A stretch of 6,693 bases of DNA. It comes from Gammaproteobacteria bacterium (GTDB taxonomy: Bacteria; Pseudomonadota; Gammaproteobacteria; SZUA-152). The notes under the pieces were generated by a model. It saw only the letters and a list, made by a program, of their open reading frames with translations. It ran no database searches and was not told the DNA's origin. Location of the stretch: assembly GCA_030617485.1 (NCBI GenBank), contig JAUWVK010000086.1, positions 1 to 6,693 on the forward strand, in the 5' to 3' direction. This document shows positions 1 through 4,749 of the stretch, piece by piece; within the stretch, counting starts at the first letter, position 1; the number at the start of each line of letters is the position of its first letter. The position numbers were made by a program, and so were the translations under genes.

Positions 1-72
1 TTGATTCACCCGGAAAGTTATAATTATTTCAAACTGCTGAGAGCCAAGTTGCACTGGGGTAAACGACTGTAA
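1..72 (+). CDS. nadK: NAD kinase, C-terminal end only (partial)
   Basis: The frame open from base 1 encodes 23 residues (LIHPESYNYFKLLRAKLHWG, then KRL) and stops at TAA 70-72. This closely resembles the conserved end of gammaproteobacterial NAD kinase, where the E. coli protein ends in a LIHPKDY...YF...KLGW-type sequence. NAD kinase phosphorylates NAD to NADP in the cytosol using ATP. Only the C-terminal tail is visible, so no catalytic residue can be checked. The identification also rests on context, because nadK lies directly upstream of recN in the same orientation in E. coli and many relatives. The gap to recN is 47 bases. Confidence 0.82.
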   Translation: MIHPESYNYFKLLRAKLHWGKRL

Positions 73-119
73 GTCTATTATTGTCATAATCGCTGCCGTA
101 ATTTCCAAACAAAACAATC

Positions 120-1811
120 ATGTTAAGACATATTCACATTCGACATTTCGCAATCGTTGATGAGCTATCGCTCGATTTATCTTCCGGCATGACCGTGCTC
201 ACCGGTGAAACTGGCGCAGGTAAATCTATTTTGCTTGATGCTCTGGGCCTTGCGCTGGGAGATCGTGCTGATACAGGCGCTATTCGTGCGGGCGTTGATC
301 GCGCAGAAGTCAGTGTTGATTTCGATATAGGTGATCATCAGCAAGCGCAAAACTGGCTTCTTGATCATGAGCTTGATGATGATGAACTGTGTTTGATTCG
401 CAGAACCGTCAGCCGAGATGGCCGCTCCAAGGGTTACATCAATGGTCGCCCGGTGCCAATGCAAATGTTGCGCGAGTTAGGTGAACAACTGGTGGATATT
501 CATGGTCAACATGAACATCAATCCTTGCTTAAGCGCGACGTGCAACGCCAGGCTTTGGACGATTATTCATGTGCTCACAACAAAGGCCATCAAAAATTAC
601 TAACGGATATGGCCAAAAACTTTTCGCAGTGGCATCAGCTCACTGAAACGTTAGCAGAGTTACAGGCCAGCCGTGAGCAACGGGATAATCGGCTAGAGTT
701 ATTGCGTTATCAGGTCGAAGAGCTTCGCGAATTAGATTTCACTAACGACGAATATGCAAACCTGGAAACCGAACATGCCCGCCTGGCTAACGAAAATCAA
801 TTACGTGAAGGTGGTGAGCAAGTTTTACAGGCGCTGAGTGGAGATGACCAGAATACGCTGACTGACATGGTAGAACAATGTTCGGTCGACATGCAGCAAT
901 TGCTGTCCATAGACCCTGCTCTGGCGAATGTTTGCGAAACGTTGCAAGGGGCGGCTATTCAGTCGCGAGAAGCCGCGGTTGAACTACGAAACTATCTCGA
1001 CGGTCTCTCCAGCAACCCTGAACAACTGCAGACTTTAAATGAACGCCTGGGATACATTCACGACCTTGCACGCAAGCATCGCCTTGTTCCTAAAGAACTA
1101 CCCGTTTTGCACGAACAGCTTGAGGCGGAGCTCGCGATACTAGAAAAAGCCGATATCCAACTGGAAGCAATCACCAGCGACATAAGCGAAGTCGAAAAAG
1201 CATATCAACTAATAGCTAGTAAACTTTCTACAAGTCGGAAACAATCAGCAAAAAAACTGGCAGTAGCTGTAACCGAAAACATGCATCAGCTCGGCATGCC
1301 GCATGGAATATTTGAGATAGCTCTTGAACCCATCGAAGGACTTTCAATTCATGGCCTGGAAGGGATTGAATATCGAGTTACTGCAAACCCTGGTCAGCCC
1401 GTACAGCCATTAGCCAAAGTAGCTTCCGGTGGTGAACTGGCGCGTATCAGTTTGGCGATACAGGTTATTGCTGCAGGTAGTGGAAATATTCCAACACTAG
1501 TATTTGATGAAGTGGACGTGGGTATTGGCGGTGGTATTGCTGAAGTGGTGGGCAGATTACTTAAAAATCTTAGCGATAATCGTCAGGTCTTATGTGTTAC
1601 TCACCAACCGCAGGTCGCGTCACTGGCACATCAGCATCTACAGGTAAGTAAACAGTCAGAGCAACAAAAAACCGTTACGGATGTATCCCCTATTTTCGAA
1701 CAAGATCGCGTGGACGAGATTGCCCGTATGCTGGGTGGTCTGGAAATTACTGAACAAACACTTTCTCATGCGCAGGAAATGATAGAGCGTGGTCAACAGC
1801 CGCTTACATAG
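120..1811 (+). CDS. recN: DNA repair protein RecN
   Basis: RecN is an SMC-like ATPase that acts on DNA double-strand breaks together with RecA. The 563-residue length is close to the E. coli protein (about 553). The N-terminus has the family form, with an FAIVDEL segment, and supports the ATG start at 120. Walker A is GETGAGKS at residues 29-36. The ABC signature is ASGGELAR at 435-442. Walker B is TLVFDEVD at 459-466, with D463 and E464 as the expected Mg2+/catalytic acids. The switch histidine is in VTHQ, H495. The middle, about residues 150-390, is rich in Gln, Glu and Leu, as expected for the coiled-coil arms. No Shine-Dalgarno sequence is evident upstream (AAACAAAACAATC). No LexA box is seen in the 119 bases before the start, although recN is SOS-controlled in E. 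coli. The gene appears intact. Confidence 0.97.
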   Translation: MLRHIHIRHFAIVDELSLDLSSGMTVLTGETGAGKSILLDALGLALGDRADTGAIRAGVDRAEVSVDFDIGDHQQAQNWLLDHELDDDELCLIRRTVSRDGRSKGYINGRPVPMQMLRELGEQLVDIHGQHEHQSLLKRDVQRQALDDYSCAHNKGHQKLLTDMAKNFSQWHQLTETLAELQASREQRDNRLELLRYQVEELRELDFTNDEYANLETEHARLANENQLREGGEQVLQALSGDDQNTLTDMVEQCSVDMQQLLSIDPALANVCETLQGAAIQSREAAVELRNYLDGLSSNPEQLQTLNERLGYIHDLARKHRLVPKELPVLHEQLEAELAILEKADIQLEAITSDISEVEKAYQLIASKLSTSRKQSAKKLAVAVTENMHQLGMPHGIFEIALEPIEGLSIHGLEGIEYRVTANPGQPVQPLAKVASGGELARISLAIQVIAAGSGNIPTLVFDEVDVGIGGGIAEVVGRLLKNLSDNRQVLCVTHQPQVASLAHQHLQVSKQSEQQKTVTDVSPIFEQDRVDEIARMLGGLEITEQTLSHAQEMIERGQQPLT

Positions 1812-1879
1812 TACTACGTTCCACTGACAGCAATCCTGGCTTCTTATAATGGCTGGTTCATATTGTTGAATGTCTGCTT

Positions 1880-1908
1880 TTGAGTATGTGAGCTACAAAT
1901 GCTGTAAT
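1880..1908 (+). promoter_or_regulatory. Candidate sigma70 promoter for the 1977 gene
   Basis: TTGAGT (1880-1885) and TGTAAT (1903-1908) are separated by exactly 17 bases and match the -35 and -10 consensus at 4/6 and 5/6 positions. The start of transcription would fall near 1915, about 60 bases before the ATG at 1977. A perfect TATAAT also exists at 1845-1850, but its best -35 partner (CTGACA, 1824-1829) is only 15 bases away. Either could serve. This is inference from sequence only. Confidence 0.4.
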
Positions 1909-1976
1909 ACTTTAATGCGCCGCTAGCGCTGCAAAGCAGATATTAGGCAAGGCGATAATACTGTATAAGGCAGGCA

Positions 1977-2381
1977 ATGAACGATCTACAAAATGAGTGG
2001 GCAATAATCCACAGCGACATTGAGAAGTACGAAAGATTTTCGCTTACTATTAAGCTCTTTAGTGTATTGGTCAGTACATTATTAATTGCCTATGTTGTAG
2101 ATAAATGGATTGCTGTAGTTTTAATTCTTGTTTTGTGGTTACAGGATGGAATCTGGAAAACATTTCAAAAGCGATTGGAAGCAAGGATTGTTTACATTGA
2201 GCAGGAATTACAAAACAAAACAGATGAAAATAGCATGGCCTTTCAACTTTACTCACAGTGGGAAGATAATCGTCAGGGAGTTGCTGGGTTAATAAAAGAA
2301 TATCTTACAAATGCGGCAAAACCCACTGTAGCCTATCCATATGCCTTCCTGGCCTTGCTGATGTTGTTTTTCTACCGGTAG
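1977..2381 (+). CDS. Small membrane protein of unknown function (134 aa)
   Basis: I do not recognise this protein family. The sequence shows a short, charged, amphipathic N-terminus (about 1-25). A hydrophobic hairpin follows: residues 27-41, a DKW turn at 42-44, and residues 45-55. A charged, probably helical middle comes next (about 61-115, with RLEARIVYIEQEL and many Gln, Glu and Lys). A final hydrophobic segment at about 118-133 ends in a single Arg. This suggests three membrane segments with a soluble helical region between the second and third. There is no lipobox or cleavable signal. The start ATG has an AAGG at 1967-1970, ahead of CAGGCA, giving reasonable ribosome-binding spacing. 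The gene stands alone, 165 bases after recN, and is closed by a hairpin terminator. It reads as more AT-rich than recN or smpB, by eye. No function is assigned. Confidence 0.75.
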   Translation: MNDLQNEWAIIHSDIEKYERFSLTIKLFSVLVSTLLIAYVVDKWIAVVLILVLWLQDGIWKTFQKRLEARIVYIEQELQNKTDENSMAFQLYSQWEDNRQGVAGLIKEYLTNAAKPTVAYPYAFLALLMLFFYR

Positions 2382-2391
2382 CCAGATGACG

Positions 2392-2422
2392 AATAAAGGG
2401 CTACATAACTCGGCCCTTTATT
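2392..2422 (+). terminator. Hairpin terminator after the 1977 gene
   Basis: A perfect 10-base-pair stem, AATAAAGGGC (2392-2401) and GCCCTTTATT (2413-2422), encloses an 11-base loop. It begins 10 bases after the stop codon at 2379-2381. The 3' arm ends in a T-rich run (TTTATT) that supplies part of the U-tract. The matching A-rich 5' arm makes it symmetric, so it may also stop transcription from the other direction. Confidence 0.75.
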
Positions 2423-2450
2423 AGTTGGGTATACATTTATCCTTTTAATA

Positions 2451-2484
2451 CGAATGACTGCTTTCCCTGCAACGCAGTCATTCG
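2451..2484. repeat. Perfect 11-bp inverted repeat (hairpin) of unknown role
   Basis: CGAATGACTGC (2451-2461) and GCAGTCATTCG (2474-2484) form a perfect 11-base-pair stem around the 12-base loop TTTCCCTGCAAC. No T-run follows on either strand, so it does not look like a second ordinary intrinsic terminator. The loop contains a further CTGC (2467-2470) that could pair with the same GCAG arm, giving an alternative short hairpin. It could be a REP-like dispersed element, a protein-binding palindrome or an RNA structure. One copy in one window cannot decide between these. Confidence 0.6.
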
Positions 2485-2657
2485 AGTGTAGCCTTAAACA
2501 ACTTAACAGCCCTCACCTGAAAGCCAACACCTGATACCTCAGAACCCTTGTGTAAGTCAGGGGAAACTAATTGTGCACAGCAAATTCATGAATAGCCTCT
2601 ATACTCTTCATAGCAGGCTCAAGGAAGCCTCGTTATCAAAAGGAATTGATCACCAAA

Positions 2658-2663
2658 AAGGAG
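2658..2663 (+). promoter_or_regulatory. Ribosome binding site fixing the start at 2670
   Basis: AAGGAG lies 6 bases before ATG 2670. The reading frame also opens at a TTG at 2646, but that codon has only AAGG two bases ahead of it, which is too close. The strong site therefore favours ATG 2670. Confidence 0.8.
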
Positions 2664-2669
2664 AAAGTC

Positions 2670-2891
2670 ATGTTACTAAAGGATAAATCCAGTAATCATA
2701 TGGTCGAAATTGCCAATCTGATTAATCTGATCGATGTAAACTGCGATGAGGTGGTTGGTCGATACCAGGAAGGCGAAGAAGCTCAGGACCCTGAGGCATA
2801 CACTAAATCCGATTTAGTCTTTCTTTCCGGAGAAGCATTGCCACGCTGCTGGACAGACCCACATTATCGTGATGATGAGCTTACTCGGTAA
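2670..2891 (+). CDS. Small protein of unknown function (73 aa)
   Basis: This is a small soluble acidic protein with no signal peptide or membrane segment. The sequence begins MLLKDKSSNHMVEI. The middle contains GRYQEGEEAQDPEAYTKSDL (residues 30-49). The C-terminal part has SGEALPRCWTDPHYRDDE (53-70). The LPRCWxDPHYR stretch looks like the kind of motif conserved in small, uncharacterised gammaproteobacterial proteins, and I have an impression of similar proteins in Pseudomonas-like genomes. I cannot name a characterised family. Two cysteines, C25 and C60, are present but do not form a CxxC motif. The start is set by the strong AAGGAG at 2658-2663. The gene is followed by fur on the opposite strand, with 96 bases between the two stop codons. 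The strong ribosome binding site and intact frame make it a likely real gene. Confidence 0.72.
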   Translation: MLLKDKSSNHMVEIANLINLIDVNCDEVVGRYQEGEEAQDPEAYTKSDLVFLSGEALPRCWTDPHYRDDELTR

Positions 2892-2910
2892 TATTTATTG
2901 TTTAGGCGGT

Positions 2911-2934
2911 ATTAGGGCCGGCGTTAGGGCCGGC
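2911..2934. repeat. Tandem 12-bp duplication with GCCGGC palindromes
   Basis: Two adjacent 12-base units, ATTAGGGCCGGC (2911-2922) and GTTAGGGCCGGC (2923-2934), differ only at the first base. Each ends in the self-complementary GCCGGC, so the two copies can pair as a 6-base-pair GC-only hairpin with loop GTTAGG. It lies 19 bases after the stop of the 73-residue gene and may help end its transcription. No T-run follows, so a terminator role is weakly supported. Confidence 0.5.
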
Positions 2935-2987
2935 ATTAAGCCTGTGTGAAGACAGTCCAAGATATAGCCTTACTGAGTTAAGGTGGC

Positions 2988-3410
2988 CTACGCGTCCTCT
3001 TTTTGGCAGTCCGCACAGATGCCATAAATATAAAGAGAGTGATCGGTCATAGCGAACCCTGCTTTTTCTGCAATATCTCGTTGTCGCTGCTCTATAACTT
3101 CGTCCAGAAACTCTTCAACCTTTCCACATTTAACGCAAAGAATATGATCGTGATGCTCGCCCTGGTTTATTTCGAAAACAGAGTGCCCGCCTTCAAAATT
3201 ATGCTTTGTCACCAGACCTGCGCTTTCAAACTGGGTCAGCACACGATATACGGTGGCCAGGCCCACGTCCTCGCCTGATTCACGCAAATGATGGTACACA
3301 TCCTCTGCATTCATATGGCGCGGGGAATTATTCTCCATGACTTCCAGGATTTTACGGCGTGGAAGTGTGGATTTCAGCCCAGCAGCCTTGAGTTCGTTAC
3401 TTGATGACAT
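2988..3410 (-). CDS. fur: Ferric uptake regulator Fur
   Basis: Fur is the cytosolic dimeric repressor that binds DNA when loaded with Fe2+ and controls iron acquisition. This 140-residue protein shows the expected layout. A winged-helix DNA-binding domain spans about 1-82, with the recognition segment around GLATVYRVLTQFESAGLV (50-67). A metal-binding and dimerisation domain follows from about 84. Metal ligands typical of Fur are visible: H32, E80, the HHDH cluster at 86-89, E100, E107 and H124. Two CxxC pairs are present at C92/C95 and C132/C135. This is the Fur signature rather than that of Zur or PerR. The protein is slightly shorter than E. coli Fur (148) and lacks its His-rich tail. No clear Shine-Dalgarno precedes the ATG. 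It diverges from bamE, as in Pseudomonas-type gene order. I saw no convincing Fur box upstream, so autoregulation is not supported here. Confidence 0.96.
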   Translation of the reverse strand: MSSSNELKAAGLKSTLPRRKILEVMENNSPRHMNAEDVYHHLRESGEDVGLATVYRVLTQFESAGLVTKHNFEGGHSVFEINQGEHHDHILCVKCGKVEEFLDEVIEQRQRDIAEKAGFAMTDHSLYIYGICADCQKEDA

Positions 3411-3491
3411 TGTAGCTTAGGCTCATTTTTGTTCCGTATTGTGCATCCCAACCATCATTCTGGCTCTGATGTTTTATCCATGGCAGTAATC

Positions 3492-3520
3492 AGTTAAAAT
3501 TAGTCGAAACCAGTTGTCAA
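3492..3520 (-). promoter_or_regulatory. Candidate fur promoter
   Basis: Reading leftward, a perfect -35 TTGACA occupies 3520-3515. After a 17-base spacer comes TTAACT (3497-3492), a poor -10 with 3/6 matches. Transcription would start near 3485, about 75 bases before the fur ATG. The perfect -35 with a weak -10 suggests either an activated promoter or a different true -10. Confidence 0.35.
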
Positions 3521-3551
3521 ATGTATCCCAACTGAGCAACCCCATTTAAAC

Positions 3552-3557
3552 TAGAAT
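3552..3557 (+). promoter_or_regulatory. Candidate -10 element for bamE
   Basis: TAGAAT matches the sigma70 -10 consensus at 5/6 positions. No good -35 lies 16-18 bases upstream. If it is used, transcription would begin near 3564, only about 7 bases before the ATG at 3571. That leaves no room for a ribosome binding site there, and is one reason to consider the downstream GTG start at 3625. Confidence 0.3.
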
Positions 3558-3570
3558 CACACTAAAAGAC

Positions 3571-3975
3571 ATGATATCCAAATTTATATTGACCAATTCC
3601 AACAGTATTAACAGGTTTATTCAGGTGCGCGCCCTAATCATTACCGTCGGTATGATTGTTATGCTGGCCGCCTGCTCAGTCCATAAGATAGACATACAGC
3701 AGGGCAATGTTATCACTCAGGAGATGCTGGAAAAACTAAAAACTGGCATGAACAAACAGCAAGTTTCAAGGCTGCTGGGAACTCCGTTGGTAGAAGATCC
3801 TTTCCATAAAGGACGCTGGGATTATATCTATAAGTTTGTCGCGGGTGACACGGGCGAAAAACAGTCCTCACACATTGTTTTGTACTTTACTGGCGATGAC
3901 TTAACAAAAATCGATGTTCGAGAAACACCTCCCGCTGAAGCTGACGTCAGGAAAACTAGCATCAAGAAACGTTAA
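3571..3975 (+). CDS. bamE: Outer membrane assembly lipoprotein BamE (SmpA/OmlA)
   Basis: BamE is a small outer-membrane lipoprotein of the BAM complex, which inserts beta-barrel proteins into the outer membrane. The sequence has a hydrophobic signal segment, the lipobox LAAC with the lipidated cysteine at C35, then IDIQQGNVIT (40-49), LKTGMNKQQV, LLGTPLVEDPF and a GRWDYIYKF stretch. These are the hallmark SmpA/OmlA-domain motifs (QGN, GM..QV, LGTP, DPF, W.Y.Y). With the ATG at 3571 the signal before the cysteine is 34 residues, longer than usual, and no Shine-Dalgarno is visible. An in-frame GTG at 3625 (V19) would give a typical short signal beginning VRALIITVG, with AGG nine bases upstream, and a mature-protein sequence that is unchanged. 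The frame end and identity are secure, the start is not. The gene diverges from fur and converges with rnfH. Confidence 0.93.
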   Translation: MISKFILTNSNSINRFIQVRALIITVGMIVMLAACSVHKIDIQQGNVITQEMLEKLKTGMNKQQVSRLLGTPLVEDPFHKGRWDYIYKFVAGDTGEKQSSHIVLYFTGDDLTKIDVRETPPAEADVRKTSIKKR

Positions 3976-3991
3976 TTGATTCCTGATTAAC
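3971..3991. terminator. Short hairpin between convergent bamE and rnfH
   Basis: GTTAAT (3971-3976) and ATTAAC (3986-3991) form a perfect but AT-rich 6-base-pair stem with a 9-base loop. The left arm contains the bamE stop codon, and the right arm ends just before the rnfH stop at 3993-3995. It fills most of the 17-base gap between the convergent genes and could act as a weak bidirectional stop. There is no G+C-rich stem or T-run, so support is modest. Confidence 0.3.
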
Positions 3992-3992
3992 C

Positions 3993-4325
3993 TTAGGTCG
4001 ATCCACTTATTACGTCACCACCACCCTTTTTCATTTTTTTCCCCTGTGCGGCACGCTGTTTGCGCACTTCTTTTGGATCAGCGATTAGTTTGCGGTAAAT
4101 CTCGACACGATCTTTTTCTCGTAGTACCCGATCAAGTTTTCCCAGTTTGCTGAAAATCCCCACCTTATTTATAGCAAGATCAATCTCAGGGAAAGTAAGC
4201 AACACACCTGACTGTTTTATCGCTTGCTCTATCGTTGTGCCCGACGAGACTTTAAGGGGGATTATGACCTGCGTATCCGGCAAGGCATACGACACCTCAA
4301 TCATTATGTCTTCTTTATCAGTCAT
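3993..4325 (-). CDS. rnfH: RnfH family protein (RatB, UPF0125)
   Basis: This belongs to the small beta-grasp RnfH/UPF0125 family, found beside ratA in many gammaproteobacteria. It is called RatB in E. coli and its biochemical role is not settled. Visible family motifs are IEVSYALP (residues 9-16), INKVGIFSK (52-60), and RVEIYRKLIADPKEVRKQRA (73-92). The tail is Lys/Gly rich (KKMKKGGG) and ends in VISGST, slightly longer than the 96-residue E. coli protein. The start was chosen at ATG 4325-4323, giving 110 residues. GAGG stands 6 bases upstream and the ATG overlaps the ratA stop by 8 bases (ATGACTGA). The frame remains open to 4358, inside ratA, but that extension lacks similarity to the family. 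An internal ATG at 4304 (residue 8) is a less likely alternative. Translation is probably coupled to ratA. Confidence 0.9.
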   Translation of the reverse strand: MTDKEDIMIEVSYALPDTQVIIPLKVSSGTTIEQAIKQSGVLLTFPEIDLAINKVGIFSKLGKLDRVLREKDRVEIYRKLIADPKEVRKQRAAQGKKMKKGGGDVISGST

Positions 4326-4749
4326 AAACGACCTCTGCACGCTCGCAAAATGAATCAACCATGGAATTGGCTATTTGACTAAACACCGGACCTATAGCGA
4401 GACCAAGCAACATATTTGAGAATTCATATTCCAGCTCCAGCGAAATCTTACAGGCATCTTCTGCCAAAGGGTCAAATCGCCAAAAACCATGCAAATGTTT
4501 AAAAGGCCCGTCGACCAGTTTTATCTCAATCATCTTATTTTTTTGCAACCGATTGAGCGTGGTAAATGTTTTATTCAAGCCACTGTGGGAAATAGTCACC
4601 GAAGCTTTTACTTCGTCTTCATTACGCGACAGTTCTTCAGAACCACCGCACCAGGGTAAAAACTCTTTGTACAATGACACATCATCAACCAGTGCGAACA
4701 TCTCTGCTGCGCTATGGGTAACAAGAGCACTTTTACTGATACATGGCAT
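4318..4749 (-). CDS. ratA: RatA, Coq10/START-like domain protein
   Basis: A single START/Coq10-like domain of 143 residues, the usual length for the family (E. coli RatA is about 145-158 depending on start). Recognisable segments are MPCISKSALV at the N-terminus, YKEFLPWC (27-34), GLNKTFTT (57-64), LVDGPFK (78-84), the FWRFDPL stretch, and a C-terminal helix VFSQIANSMVDSFCERAEVVY. E. coli RatA was reported to interfere with 70S ribosome assembly. The same fold in Coq10 binds ubiquinone, so annotations differ between ribosome association toxin and ubiquinone-binding protein, and the sequence here does not decide. The ATG at 4749 follows the stop codon of the upstream transporter with no base between (TAAATG), and no Shine-Dalgarno is evident. 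Re-initiation or coupling from the transporter is likely. It overlaps rnfH by 8 bases. Confidence 0.93.
   Translation of the reverse strand: MPCISKSALVTHSAAEMFALVDDVSLYKEFLPWCGGSEELSRNEDEVKASVTISHSGLNKTFTTLNRLQKNKMIEIKLVDGPFKHLHGFWRFDPLAEDACKISLELEYEFSNMLLGLAIGPVFSQIANSMVDSFCERAEVVYD

Noticed and set aside
2571..2605. Promoter for the 73-residue gene using TATACT at 2600-2605
   Set aside because: The -10 is good, but the nearest -35-like TTGTGC (2571-2576) is 23 bases away and nothing suitable lies at 16-18 bases.
2646..2669. Earlier TTG start for the 73-residue gene
   Set aside because: There is no properly spaced ribosome binding site for the TTG, and AAGGAG is well placed for ATG 2670.
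2968..2983. Terminator for fur (CCTTA and TAAGG arms just past its stop)
   Set aside because: Only five base pairs and no T-run on the minus strand, so this is too weak to call.
3411..3570. Fur box for autoregulation upstream of fur
   Set aside because: The best stretch, around 3486-3505 (AT-rich with AATCAG and AAATTAG), does not match repeated GATAAT units well enough to claim.
4326..4358. Upstream extension of rnfH inside ratA
   Set aside because: The extra 11 residues are read from ratA sequence in another frame. ATG 4325 has its own GAGG and family-typical N-terminus length.
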